The notes: generated by a model not told the origin, from the letters alone. A DNA stretch of 64,000 nucleotides from Bugulina stolonifera (GCA_935421135.1 OW285190.1:868001-932000), one strand, 5' to 3'. Positions 25,470 through 37,990 are shown, counted from the first letter of the stretch. Translations and numbers: made by a program.

Positions 25470-28400
25470 TTAGACAGTAGGTAAGCGTTTATAAAGGTGC
25501 TGCCGGCTCCGCTGCAGATTGTGGAGAAGGTCAATGAGTGACTTGACGCTGGGGTCAATCTGCCCATTTGCTTTTCTGCAGTTGTGGGCCAAGTCGTACA
25601 GAGACTTCTTCTCAGCAGACTTTTTCTTCATCTTCTGCACACAACTCTTAACTGCAGGGTTACCTGTTAATCAGTATAGTATATGTATATACATACAGCA
25701 TAGATTAAGGACTTACCTTCATCGTTACAGTAGAAACTAAGGACTTACCTTCATCGTTACAGTAGAGACTAAGGACTTACCTTCATCGTTACAGTAGAGA
25801 CTAAGGACTTACCTTCATGGGTGCATGCCTTGTGTACGACCTGCTTGAGGAAGTCCTCCACTCTACCACTAAGTCGGGGGTAATCAGCCATACAGTGATC
25901 CAATACCTCCCTCATGCAAGAGCCATGTGACTACACAGTAATACAACACAGTAATGCAACTCAGTAATGCAACGCAGTAATACTATTCAGTAATACAACA
26001 CAGTAATACAACTCAGTATTACAGCTCAGTCAGATAACACAGTAATACAACACAGTAACACCACATTGCAATACAAAACAATAACACCACATCACAATAC
26101 AACACCATAATACAACACAGTGATACAACACAGTAATGCAACTCAGTCAGATAACACAGTAATACCACACAGTAATACCACACAGTAATACCACACAGTA
26201 ATACAACATCGTAACACACCACAGAAATACAATATACTATGCATATCGCACATGTGTTAAAACACTGTAATGATCATGGGCTATAACAGTAGAACGGATG
26301 AGGGAAAATAACTCACAGATAACACCTGACACCACAATCCCTCCTTCTCCCCTTCTCCATCTCCGGCCTTAAACGCTGCCACTGCCCCAACATGCTCTTC
26401 AAATCTCCTCTCACATTTATTAAAGGCATATTTACTACAAAGATGCTGGGTCGAACTCACGGATAACTCCTTCATACTCAGTGATACGGCTGACTGCTGC
26501 ATAGCTTTGGTACTCCTAAAACACCAGATGATCTATCCTGTACATCTCATTGGATTACATACAGTGAAATACTATGGGGCCATTCCATGGGGACTGATCA
26601 AATTTGCGTGCTGGCCCGACTCAGATTCTTTTGAAAAATTGCAGGTAGAAAGAGCACCCTTGAATTAGTGGGAAACCACCAATTGTTTTTTTCTATTTGA
26701 CCCCTGTGGTTCCGGCAGCAGCTTGTTGAAAAGTGGGAAAATGTGGTGGGGACAACTCCAAATTGAATTTTTTGAAATTCTTAAACATTTAAATTATTAC
26801 TGTGGCCACTGTATGATACTTAGAGCTGTAATTTCTGTTACATAGATACTTTTATATATGTGCTTCAGTTTCATTACTCATTTAAGCCTGTATGGTCAAC
26901 ATATTGAGGGTCAGAGGTCACCGAAAACACCTCTCGGAGCTAGTTTGACCCAAATTCACTTAAAATCGACCAAATAGACACTGCTGGATCTGATGGAAAA
27001 AGGGTGACATACAATAACTAAGTATTGAAGATGCTCAATACAAGGATAAATGAATTTTTGGGAATAAAAAACACTTTCCAGACTAAACCATATGGCGACA
27101 GCGGCTCAAATTCAACATGGCCGTCGTCCGAGTTGGCGTTTTGGGGCATTATTCAAGGCTAAATCTACTAAACTTAGTAGTGGAAATTAATAGTGAAAAT
27201 GTTGCTATATATACAATTCACACCTGTAGATTCCATTTCTGCAATAAAACCTTTGTCTTTTTGGGTCTAAAAGGCTGAATTCTCAGATTCAAATTTTACA
27301 TATATTTGCTATAATATAGTGACTATATGTCCATGCAGTTAATTGGCTATGGCCATAGAAGTCAGTCAAGACTTAATTTGAGGTACAATTTGCGACTTGG
27401 CCTGGTTATACAACCTACTTTGTGAAGAAAAATGGGTGAAATCCTTTTTAATAGCGCAAACATGCAGTTTTGGTAACTTTACCATGACTCGTCCTTTCAC
27501 ACGTTTGTTAAATGAGGTAAGATAGCTAATCTAAGCAGTATTTCAAGGTGTGACTTATACCAAGTATTGTTAAGTAAAAAAGAAGGTGAAGAAAGTGATG
27601 CTCCATGGAACTAAGGCATCTTTAATCAGTGGGTAAGACTGAGGAGTTATAGGTTATTTAAACTAGCTCAAGGCAAATTTTAGGGTCATCATTAGTTATC
27701 AAATTCTAATCAAATATATACATGTACATGTACATGCATAACTATAGCCACAGCACTCGAACAATAACTTTTAACATCTTTATATATACATGTACATTTA
27801 CATGTAGCTGACAATTAAACCGGTGTTTGCTAATTAGCTCCAAAAATATCTTTTTGGTCCTATATAAATGACCACAACTAAGGTAAGTGGTGCGACATGC
27901 ATTAACTTTTCATCAACAGAGTAATCAAAAATATGAATATGGCTTTGTGAGACTTAGTTTAGTTGTACCTAGCAAGTTGAAATTATATTACAAGTGTTCG
28001 CTTGTTTCCAAAGGTAATAATGTTTAATGTACTTGCTAGCATCACCTCGCCAAATTTACCGTTTTTTATACCGACAACTTGATTTTCAATCGAGGTAGTT
28101 TTGACCCTTCGAAAGACAAAACCACTTATCTGAAAAAAATTATGCTCAGTGAATAAAAGAAGAGCAGATCTCACCTTTCTAAGTGCAGACAACCATATTG
28201 ACCTGGCCATAATAATTGTTATACTATGGACTGCTAAAATTCAATCTCTTCTAATAAATACTGTACAACACTTATACACCGGAAAAGGAACTATTCACAT
28301 ATCATGAACAAAAAGTATTTTTGAGGCTAATTAGTAAAGACTGGTTTAATTGTAAGCTAAATACATGTACATGTACATGTATATATTATGTAAGTTTGTC

Positions 28401-31400
28401 AAAACTATTGTTTGTGGGCTGTGGCTATAATTTTGCATGTATAGTTTTGATTAGAATCTGATAACTAATGGTGACCATAAAAAAAATCCCGAGCTAAAAC
28501 ACCACCTCACCCACTGATTAAAGAAGCCTTAGTTCTATGGAGCTCCATCTTCTTCCCCTTTCTTTTCATTAAACAATACTTGGTTAAGTCTGACCTGGAA
28601 ATACTGCTTAGCTTAGCTATTCTGCCTCATTTAACAAACGTGTGAAAGGAAGAGTAATGGCAAAGTTAACAAAACTGCATGCTTAGGCTAGTAAAACGGA
28701 TTTCACCCATTTTTCTTCACAAAGCAGGTTGCATAACCAGGCCAAGTCTCAAATTGCACCTCAAATTAAGTCTTGACTGACCTTTATGGCCATAGCCAAT
28801 TAACTGCATTGGCGATATAGTCACTATATTATAGCGAATGTATGTAAAATTTTAATCTGAGAATTCAGCCTTTTAGACCCAAAAAGACAAAGTTTTTATT
28901 GCAGAAATGGAATCTACAGGTGTGAATTGTATATATAGCAACATTTTCACCATTAATTTTCACTACTAAATTTAGTAGATTTAGCCTTGAATAACGCCCC
29001 AAAACGCCAACTCGGACGACGGCCATGTTGAATTTGAGCTGCTGTCGCCCTACAGTTCATTTTGGAGAGTTTTTTTTGTTCTCAAAAATTCATTTATCTT
29101 TGTGTTGAGCACCTCTAATCCTTAGTTATTCTATATCAACCTTCTTTTCATCAAATCCAGCAGTGTTTATTTGGTCGATTTTCAGAGAATTTGGGTCAAA
29201 CTAGCTCCGAGAGGTGTTTTCAGTGACCTCTGACCCTCAATATGTTGACCATACAGGCTTGAATGAGTAGTGAAACTGAAGCACGTATATGAAAGTATCT
29301 ATGTAACAAAAATTACAGCTCTAAGTATCATACAGTGGCCACAGTAATAATTTGAATATTCAGGAATTTCAAAAAAGTCCATTTGGAGTTGTCCTCACCA
29401 CTTTTTCTCACTTTTCAACGAGCTGCTGCCGGAACCAAAGGGGTCAAATAGAAAAAAAATTGGTGGTTTCCCACTAATTCAAGGGTGCTCTTTCAACCTG
29501 CAAATTTTCAAAAGAATCTGAGTCGGGCCAGCACGCAAATTTGATCAGTCCCCATGGAATGGCCCTATGTAGGTATGTATACAGTAATTATGTAGTAAGT
29601 ATGTGTACTGTCTGTGGTAAGTATGTGTACTGTATGTGGTAAGTATGTGTACTGTATGTGGTAAGTATGTGTACTGTATGTGGTAAGTATGTGTACTGTA
29701 TGTGGTAAGTATGTATACAATATGTGGTATGTGCACTGTATGTGGTAAGTATGTGGCAAGTACGTGGCAAGTACGTGGTAAGTATGTGTACTGTATGTGG
29801 TAAGTATGTGGTAAGTATGTTCTTAGTACTTATACTTACATTTACATAATATTATTATAAATGAATAGTATTTAATAATCACGATTTACTATGGACTTTA
29901 TTTCTGTGAGCGATGCGGTATCGAATCACTGACCTCCGGCACCGCACCTACAGTAGCATGTGTCTGAAGCCGCTACCATCATGGACATCTAGGCTTCCTT
30001 TTAATGGGATTACTGATACGGCCGTGATGGTAGCAGCTTCACATACATGCTAGGCGCAGTGCTGGAGGTTGGCAGTTTGAGACCACATTGCTCCCAGGAA
30101 AAAGTCCGCAACATTATTAAACAGAATAAAAAATTGCCGCCATTACAGCTAAAAGCGGAGTGCGACAACTTTCAAAATTGAGTATGAAATTTTCGATTCG
30201 ATTCGGATTTTTCCTGAATTTAAAAAAAAACGAATTACACCGTTGGGGGAAAGATAACTTCGGTATTATTGTTTTTTAAGCAAAAAAACTGAATGCAAGT
30301 GCAAATCAAAACCACTCAGCACTGTAGGTAGTCGTGTGATTAATCCTGCTGTAGATAGTTGAATGTGCGACAGCTCGAAAATGTCAGTTAGAAACAGGAC
30401 GTTCCAAAAAACGGTCGTTTGGAAAACAACCATTTAGAAACCCTAAACCCCAGCTTTCAGCTAAGTTTTAGTTTTAATACTATATTTATTGGTTTTTACC
30501 CCTACTAACTAGTATAACACTAAAAATAATTCATTATCTGTTAGTTGTGTGCTTCTAAATGTAATCAACACAGTCTTCTAATGGCTGTTTTCTAAACGAC
30601 TGTTTTCGGAATGACCTGTTTCTAGCTGACACTTCCAAAATTTCCCTTTACCAGGTAGTCATGTGATCAACCTTTTTATAGGTAGTCATGTGATCAACCC
30701 TTTTATAGGTACATTGTAGTTATGTGATCTACTCTTTTGTAGGTAATCATGCGGTTAACCCTTTTATAGGTAGTCATGTGATCAATCCTGAGAGTAGTCA
30801 TGTGATCAACCCTTCTGTAGGTAGTCATGTAACCAGCCCTGCTGTAGGTATGACCATGTGATCAGAGGAAGTGAACGAAGTCTATATAATACAACTATCC
30901 CCTATAGATTTATATTGTTGGTCATACTATCTGTTCCATTTGATGAGTTGAACACACAAACAATAACCACTTCCTTCATTCAACTCTCACTTGAAATGCT
31001 TGAGGATGTACTACATAATTATATACCGTATTATATTGAGGGTGTCCTAGTGCTGCACCGTGTTTCGGTATCATTCAGTTTTTCTTTTCGGTTCAAAAAC
31101 CGCCAAAATTTAAAATGCGAACTGACACCGAATGCAGCAGTTCGGTTCGATTCAGTTTTAAAATTCAAACCGCACCTGGCCTCTTAGCGCACCCACTGTC
31201 GATAATGGATGGCGTTGAGAATACGTGAATTCATTTTATGCTTCTTTCAATCCTGATAATTCGATGCCATCCTTGGAATTTAGACTTGGCTGCAGCCATA
31301 ATATTATCACCCAGTGGTTATTTATTGTAGTTTCACTCAATTCTAGTAGTTATGATTGCATATTATTATAAATAATAAATATTTAACAATATTGTTAACT

Positions 31401-34400
31401 ATTAAACTAAATGAAAATGGCCGCCATTTTTGTGCTTCTTTTAATCCTTATAATACAATGCCATCCTTGGAATACAGACTTCCGGTAATGGCTGAAACTA
31501 CGAACACGTGAATTCATGTTATGCATCTTTCAATCTTTATAATCCGATGTCATCTTTCGAATTCAGACTTTGCTGCAGTCATCATTGTCACCTAGAGATG
31601 ACTAGAGATGATTTACTTTAGTTTCACTCAATTGCAGTTGTTATACTTGCATATTATTATATAATATTGGCATTTAATAATTGCGATTTATTACAGAAAA
31701 CTAAAAATGGCCACCATTATAGTTTAAAAGCAGAGTGCGAGTACTCCCAACATTGAGTATTCAGTTTTCAGTTCGATTCGGTGTTTATCCTGAATTTAAA
31801 AAACTGAATTAAACCGAGGGGTAGAAGACAACTTCGGTATCATTCGGCTTTTTTTGAAAAATCAGCAAAAAACTGAATGGACATGCAAATCCAAACCGCC
31901 CAGCACTATGATGTACTACATTGTTATACTGTATTACATTGCATCCCACAGGACGTTAGAAATTAAATGTAACCTGTGTAACCCTGTCCTGTTTCATTAA
32001 CTCATATTATCTGATGGGAGACATAAAGGTCAGTATAATGGTACCTCTGGCCATGGTTTTTCTGTAACAGCAAATTAACTGATATGCTAAGCTGTATAAA
32101 AACGCATGTTCGTTACAAGTTCCAGCCTGCAAGATATTTCTGTGCGCAGTACAGGCCATCATGTAGTACAGGCCACCATACGGGATACGCCTATTACAAC
32201 CAATTAGGAATGTGTAAGACTTATAGTCCATGAACATAATTGAAAAACATTAAATTGCGAGACCAAATATCTGAGATACGAGTAAGCATTACGTCATATA
32301 CTGAGTCAACAGTAAACTTGCATCAGTGTCGACAATTCCAAGATAACACAATTTCCAGTAAAAAGCTGGATATATAACGCATCTAACTAATGAGGTGCAG
32401 TGGCAACACTGCCGTATGTCTAAGGAGCAGAGCTCTTCGATGACAGCAGTTGAAATATCTGTTTGACTAGGCAGCACAGTGGTGATCATGTTTGTAGTTG
32501 GCAACTCAAAATCAGAGATAATCTACTGACAGATTACACATTGTACCAAATAAAAACAACAAACATTAGTTGCCTTTTTCAGGTGAGTAGAAAATAAGTA
32601 GAATAAGAGCATTGTGCACAGTCCATGTTTATACTATTGTATAGATGAGATTGTAATAATAAAGCACACCTGCTCCTGCTGTGGTAGGAGAGGCTTGTTC
32701 CAATTGCAATCCAGGTCTAGTAAGGCTACATGAACATTTACGACATTGTAAATGGATGGATGCTTCTTTACCCTTGGGTGGACAGCATGTTAATCTTTAT
32801 TCACCATATTTATATGTTCAACAATGAACAGCCATTAGCAGCGCAGCTTTGAGAAATTTAAAGAAGTTTCATGCTTACTTTTATGCATCTCTATGTTGGT
32901 TGTAAATGCAAGTACATTTTGGATTTTGGCATTGAGTAAAGGCACCAGTACAGAGATGCAATCAACTGAATATTAAACCATGCCTGTATCTGCCGATGCC
33001 TACATATTATGCTTACCCAGTCAGACACACGCGTGTACATGCATCTCGAATTTGCGACTGTTCGAAAATGTCAGTTTGAAAAAGGAGGTTTAGAAAACGG
33101 TTGTTTGGAAAACAACCATTTCGAAACTTTAAACCCCAATCCCCAGCTTTCAACTAATTTTATTTGTAATATTATACTGTTTTGTTTTTACTACTACTAA
33201 CTTGTAGAACACTAAAAAGAATTAATTATCTGCGAGCTGTGTTCTTCTAGATGTAATCTACACAGTTTCGAGATGGTTTTTTTCCAAATGACCGGTTTCG
33301 GAACGTCCTGCTTCGAACTGACATTTTTGAAATGTTCCTTGACCAGTGTGTCTCCAGCAAGATCTTAGAGCCCAATGAACTATTATAACAACCAAATATT
33401 TTGAAGCATTGACACACAAATACATTAAATGAAATTAGTTGAATGGTGTTTGCAGTGAGTCATCTACTAATCACCTTTTGAACTGAGATGATTAGATAAT
33501 CATCACTGCAGTAGTTTAAAACTTTTTCATTCACTAACTCTATTTACAATATCCCTATCCCAAAGAACAGGATGTGATTTATACAATCTCCAAATGTTGG
33601 AACATTGGTTGGCATGGTAAAGGGACATTTCGAAAAAGATAATTCGAAACAGGACAGTTTGAAACTGTGTAGATCACATTTAAAAGAACGCAACTCACAG
33701 ATAATTAATTTCAGTTTTGAAATGTCCTGTTTCAAACTGTCTTTTTCGAACAGTCGCAAATTTGGTTGGCATCATCATACATAACTTTAGAGGCAGACGC
33801 AGCAAAATATGAAGGAGAAGATGCTTCCTTGATTCATCCAAACCAAATATAAAGATTTAAGGCTTTGATAAACTCTCTGCCACCGCCACAGATATAACAT
33901 AATATAATATAGAGTAGTCTGTCCCGTCTCTTCCCGTATTCGAGATGCATGTACACGCGTGTGTCTGACTGGGTAAGCATAATATGTAGGCATCGGCAGA
34001 TACAGGCATGGTTTAATATTCAGTTGATTGTGTCTCTGTACTGGTGCCTTTACTCAATGTCAAAATCCAAAATGTACTTGCATTTACAACCAACATAGAG
34101 ATGCATAAAAGTAAGCATGAAACTTCTTTAAAAATCTCAAAGCTGCGCTGCTAATAGCTGTTCATTGGTGGCACAAATATACTATATTACAGTAAAAAGG
34201 TTATTTCAAAAATATCAGTTCGAAAAAGGATGTACCGAAAACTTTCTTTTGGGGCTTAGGGATTGGAGTTTGGGGATTAGGGTTTGGGGGTTGGGATTTA
34301 GGAATTAGAGTTAGAGATTGGGGTTTGAAGTTTTCGGAACATCCCGTTTCTAACTGAAATTTTCGAATAGTCGCAAATTCATAATGTTATTTCTATGACT

Positions 34401-35004
34401 AATGCATCTAACTGTGGTTAAAAAATCCTAATAGCCTTAGATTCAGGTCTTTAAGTGGGTTGGGATAAGGGAGGAAAAAATAGAGAAACAGAAATCTACT
34501 TCTCCTACTTTCATTTTAGTGAATGCGAAAGGTTATCTCTGAATTCCAAATCCTAATACTCTTTCCGTACATTTTTAGGTGGTTACCAAGTGGTTGGGAC
34601 GGGTTATGCAGTCATCATACACAAACAAGTGGCTACCCCACCCAATTGTAGACATTACTCCCATAAGATAGATGATTTAGATGAAGGGGGTAAACCTTGC
34701 AGCTGACTTGGTTATACACTGAATGAATCCCACTACATGTACGTTGTGTAGATAGTCTATGTGTTAGACAGACTCCTAACTACATGACATGCGGACATTC
34801 CAAAACCGGTTTTGGAGGAAGTCTTAGGATATGGGACTGTGAATTATTCCGGTCAATTTATAATGCAACAGTCTTGTCAAACAGACTTGTAACAGCTTGG
34901 TGCTTAGCTTACCTTTGAGGAGCAGAAAGAGTCAGTACAAGGCAAGTGGCCAGCGTGAGTAGGAAGAGTGTTGAGAACTCTGTGTGAAATTTGCTTAGAC
35001 TCAT
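25470..35004 (-). CDS. Putative secreted eight-cysteine helical protein, 200 aa, family not recognised
   Basis: Four exons join in frame: 34913-35004 (coding part of an exon whose acceptor is at 35130), 26317-26515, 25813-25930 and 25470-25663 (TAA at 25470-25472). The total is 603 bp, or 200 residues. The first ATG (35002-35004) begins a classic signal peptide: MSLSKFHTEF, a hydrophobic run FLLTLATCLVL, then TLSA. The mature part has eight cysteines (LCSKY, KCERR, LWCQ, GSCMRE, DHCMAD, KACTH, KSCVQK, HNCRK) spread over predicted helices and a basic C-terminus ending KRLPTV. An even cysteine count fits a disulfide-bonded extracellular protein. The last three exons are firm; the link to the signal-peptide exon over an 8.4-kb intron rests on matching phase (2 to 1) and is inferred. 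Stanniocalcin was considered but I see no matching cysteine pattern. The exon at 25813 is followed by a tandem array of its own splice donor. Confidence 0.65.
25706..25815 (-). repeat. 32-bp array copying a splice donor of the eight-cysteine gene
   Basis: Units of 32 bp (plus strand GGACTTACCTTCATCGTTAC then AGTAGAGACTAA). Three copies follow the real exon end at 25813. On the minus strand each copy reads ATGAAGGTAAGTCC, the same as the true junction. Confidence 0.9.
25930..26230 (+). repeat. Degenerate CAGTAATACAACA repeat
   Basis: Units of 10-14 bp around CAGTAATACAACA fill the 386-bp intron between the exons at 25930 and 26317. Confidence 0.85.
26577..29565. mobile_element. 3-kb palindromic (foldback) element
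   Basis: Two inverted arms of about 1.29 kb (26577 to about 27870 and about 28290-29565) surround a non-palindromic core of about 420 bp. The ends GGGCCATTCCATGGGG and its complement are flanked by TATG on both sides (26573-26576 and 29566-29569). Arms are very similar by eye. No transposase is recognised; the core has only a short unrecognised frame. It lies in the first intron of the eight-cysteine gene. Confidence 0.88.
29588..29820 (+). repeat. 22-bp minisatellite
   Basis: About nine units of GTAAGTATGTGTACTGTATGTG directly next to the 3-kb palindrome's right end. Confidence 0.92.
29915..30100. mobile_element. Inverted pair of tRNA-like SINE heads
   Basis: TGATGGTAGCAGCTTCA and a TCGAATCAC-like B box occur on the plus side (30025-30100) and, inverted, at 29915-29985. 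The two heads point away from a short centre. Confidence 0.5.
30105..30330. mobile_element. Partial TAGTGCTGG-family copy
   Basis: One end only: GCCGCCATTACAGC through AAAACCACTCAGCACTG. It matches the corresponding part of 31690-31908. Confidence 0.65.
30366..30655. mobile_element. GCGACTGTTCGAAAA-family copy
   Basis: GCGACAGCTCGAAAATGTCAG at one end and AAATTTCCCTTTACCAGG at the other; same internal motifs. Confidence 0.65.
30655..30860 (+). repeat. Degenerate 28-32-bp repeat
   Basis: About seven units of TAGGTAGTCATGTGATCAAC then CCTTTTA. Confidence 0.85.
31048..31908. mobile_element. hAT-like element (TAGTGCTG family), 861 bp
   Basis: Ends TAGTGCTGCACCG and CCGCCCAGCACTA, with the family body (GCCATCCTTGGAAT, GTGAATTCATTTTATG). 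Target duplication is weak. Confidence 0.75.
33052..33345. mobile_element. GCGACTGTTCGAAAA-family MITE
   Basis: Begins GCGACTGTTCGAAAATG and ends GAAATGTTCCTTGACCAG, with internal alternating GAAAAC and TTCGGAACGTCC motifs shared with the copies near 3276, 30366, 33612, 34192 and 54085. Confidence 0.7.
33612..33765. mobile_element. GCGACTGTTCGAAAA-family MITE, reverse orientation
   Basis: Starts GGTAAAGGGACATTTCGAAAA and ends TTTTTCGAACAGTCGCAAATT. Confidence 0.7.
34192..34378. mobile_element. GCGACTGTTCGAAAA-family copy
   Basis: Ends AAAATTTTCGAATAGTCGCAAATT-like (right) and AAAATATCAGTTCGAAAAAGG (left), with an internal GGGTTTGGGGATTAGG-like stretch. Confidence 0.6.
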
Positions 35005-35129
35005 GTTTGCTGTGGTCTCTTTGCTTCTGTCAGATTTTGTTACCTCAATGGTACTTAGACTGGAACCCTCTAACCTCTTGTCATCACTCAACTCACAGGC
35101 AGAATAGCTGAAGAGATTATCAAGTACTA
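34913..35129 (-). other. Exon with signal-peptide or single membrane segment
   Basis: The minus strand has an acceptor (TTATTACAG) ending at 35130 and a donor (AAAG then GTAAGC) just below 34913. The frame is open through the whole exon, about 72 codons. The 5' part (ELSDDKRLEGSSLSTIEVTK) is polar and contains no ATG; the first ATG lies at 35002-35004. I therefore read the upstream part as 5' UTR that happens to be open, or as coding sequence if another exon precedes it. It is listed separately because its assignment to the gene ending at 25470 is the least certain step of that model. Confidence 0.6.
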
Positions 35130-35989
35130 CTGTAATAAGAATAACATAACATCACAACCTTACTCATCGGCCAATGATGCGTGACACAATGCCTGCTTAT
35201 GTCAAACCCATTCAGGTGTGGCGTAGTCACATTTCCTACACCCACAACGCATCACATCCATAGCCTAATTACTATATCGTGACCCAGTAGCCTGCAGGTT
35301 ACAGTCGGCATGAAAACACAGTCGTAGCCAATGGCTCTGGCCACGGCAGAAAATGGTGCATAATATACACACAGAAACATAGATGTAGATTGTAGAATAT
35401 ATAGCCAGCCCATCATATTACTTGCGTGCATGTATGTACACACATACATGTAAAATATAGAGCCAGCCCATCATATTACATGGAGTCCTACATGTACAGT
35501 ATGTCAATACACACATAGACATGTACATATCTACATATACATATTCTGTATATCTACATGAAGTTCACTGCCAACGAATGGCTCTGGTTATCAGAGCCAT
35601 TCATTGGAGGAGTCTGATACGCACAACATATACTCAGTTGACTGCAGGTGGGATATTTCTGTGCCCTAGTATGTATGTGTATCATGATACTGGTAAATAC
35701 TTTTCAACTTGTAAACATTTCTCTTCAGCATGAGTTAAGGCAGCCGCTCAATCTGCTAAGATTAGCTACCTAATTAGTATTGTGGTGAACGGCTGTTCAT
35801 CACTCATACAGACGACCAGAACCTGACAGACGGCCAGGCCGTTCTACTAAGCCAAACACCGTGGGCACTACCTATATACATCAGATAACAAAAGACGAAA
35901 CGGTCTGCAGTCTGCCTGCGGTCTGCCACCCTTCAATCAGATTTGGGGTCGAAAACCGGGTTGATTTACACATGTCGCGATGCTGCCGG

Positions 35990-36370
35990 TCAAGGTGTCA
36001 GCTCCGGGTGGCGCTAGGACCTTGGGACCGGGTCTTCGCTGTCGGGGCAGTTCCCTAGCCTTAGGCTCTCGGACCTGACCGCGAGTGGGGTGGGTACTCG
36101 ACCCACCCCAACCGCTGAATGCATGCTGGAACTCAAGCTATGCCGGCAGCGAAGATCCTCCTGGGCCCGTTATTTGTATGTGTCACAATGCTGCTGGTGA
36201 GGATCTCGGCTCCGGGTGGTGCTAGGACCTTGGGATCGGGTCCCCAGGCATCGCTGCCGAGGTGGTGCCGTAGCCTTAGGCCTTCTACACCCATCCAGGA
36301 CGAGTGGGTCCCCGACCCATTCCACCCACTATATTGGTGTTGGGACTCGGGCTATGGAATTGGAGTTGCC
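35990..36370 (+). repeat. GC-rich imperfect duplication of about 215 bp
   Basis: GATGCTGCCGGTCAAGGTGTC/GCTCCGGGTGGCGCTAGG recurs as ATGCTGCTGGTGAGGATCTC/GCTCCGGGTGGTGCTAGG. Both copies contain TAGCCTTAGG and CGAGTGGG. It stands out from the AT-rich surroundings; an open frame here is unrecognised. Confidence 0.7.
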
Positions 36371-36734
36371 TCCCCAATGCAAGGAAACACAACTCCTCAT
36401 GAGGTCACTGTAACATATCTGCATCACAGTGCATGAACACAAGCCGTCATTACATGTGAGTGAAGCGGCAAATGTTGCAGTGAGACTTTCGTCCAGACCA
36501 AGCACAAAGTACTTGTGTATATATAAATCTTATAGCATTTATCTAAACATGTTTATTCTATTATCTATACATTTGTAATTACCCATGTTATGTAATACCC
36601 ATGCTTACTATTATATTATGCTATTACTATAATTATATCCAGTGTTTGAAGTGGAAAAAATGAGGTGGGACACGGTACATGCCACTTAATCTTATGGTAG
36701 CTAAGAAATAGTGACTTACTTAAATGAAAAAAAT

Positions 36735-36928
36735 AATACTATGGTGAGAATTGAACTTGAGTCCTTATGTGTCCAGCACTCGACCACTGCGCTATCAGGT
36801 CCACAGCAACTGTGCAAAGAAAACTAGCTATTAAAATGAGGGTACACAGCTGCTAGCCGTATAACCACTAAAATTGAGGTGGGTACACGCCGTATACTCC
36901 CGTATAGCCACACTTCGAACACTGGTTA
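36735..36928 (-). mobile_element. tRNA-derived SINE with GGGTACACGCC-type body
   Basis: Minus strand: TGATAGCGCAGTGGTCGAG (A box) and CAAGTTCAATTCTC (B box). The body contains TACGGGAGTATACGGCG and ACCCACCTCAATTTTAG. Body copies recur at 21125-21420 and 54340-54442. Confidence 0.68.
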
Positions 36929-36929
36929 T

Positions 36930-37990
36930 ATCCATGTCTTAGTTTGCCGGCAGCCTGTTGAGTACCTGCAACGGCCAGCCAATCATTTATTAGCCTGTTA
37001 ACTGTTTCCGACGGCTAGCCAATTGTTACACTAGCCCTTTGTGTACATACATATTATATAAGCAGCAATCATCTCTATTATAAGTGCAGATAATAATATT
37101 ATTATACCTAGTTAGCTTCTACACTCTGTTACGTATACACTGCTACCATACCACTGAGGGATCGCTCGTCTATAGGACAAGGATAGCTGCACAACCAGTA
37201 CTCACTTAGGCGGCTAACTAAGTACTGGACAACTGAGCTACATGACCCACCTGCACTGCTAGCAGGTGGACAATACATACATACTGTCTCTCTCTTACAA
37301 GCCTGTAGTGGCAACCACAACAGTATTAGTATTGAATAAATATAAGTATTTCCACTTTGTACAACAAGTGAAACAAAATATTTTTATAATCCAAGGCATT
37401 TGACTATCTATAATGTTAAATCGACAAAATATACGTGGATAAAATAAACATTTTCTGGCTGTATGGGTAGCCCTTCCACGTGCCCCAACCCAATCCTCTC
37501 TATTTGGAGCAGCAGTAGCTAGGCAAGTATGCTACTAGTGCCACCTAAAAACACTAGAGTGTGCTATTCTTTGCACAGCTGCAGCACTAGCACACCATGA
37601 ACCCACTATATAGTATTGGGGCATGCACATGTGCTGTAGCCATGTATATCTGCTGTAGATTTAATTTACTACAGGCAATACTATAGTCTTAACTCTTATA
37701 GTTTATACAAATATGATATAAAACGCTGAGAGACGACAACTCTCATTCTAAACATTTTTCGCTATTCAATAAATGCAGGTAAGGCAAGATGACTCTGCCT
37801 TGACAGGCGCATGCCCATGCTCAGCTTTGTCCGGCTCAGCACAATGTTCTCTAGTCCGGTTCACCCTAAATCTGAATAAAACTATAATAATAGCCGCAGA
37901 CATACCTGCTAGTGGCCGCAAGTATTAGCCTGTAGTCTGATGTAGGTTTCGGCTTAAATGTAAAATAAGTAAAAGCAACACGTAAATATA
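36930..37990. other. NDUFB11 upstream region
   Basis: The region preceding the NDUFB11 ATG. A short SINE-like inverted patch lies near 37150-37300 (ACTGAGCTACATGACCCACC). No TATA box is obvious near the start. Confidence 0.45.

Larger units (their letters stand above)
32820..34172. mobile_element. Inverted-repeat element with nested GCGACTGTTCG elements
   Basis: Arms of about 230 bp (32820-33052 and 33941-34172) are inverted copies: AGCTTTGAGAAATTTAAAG, CCGATGCCTACATATTATGC, GACACACGCGTGTACATGC. The interior has two GCGACTGTTCGAAA-family copies and about 300 bp of sequence I do not recognise. Confidence 0.8.
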
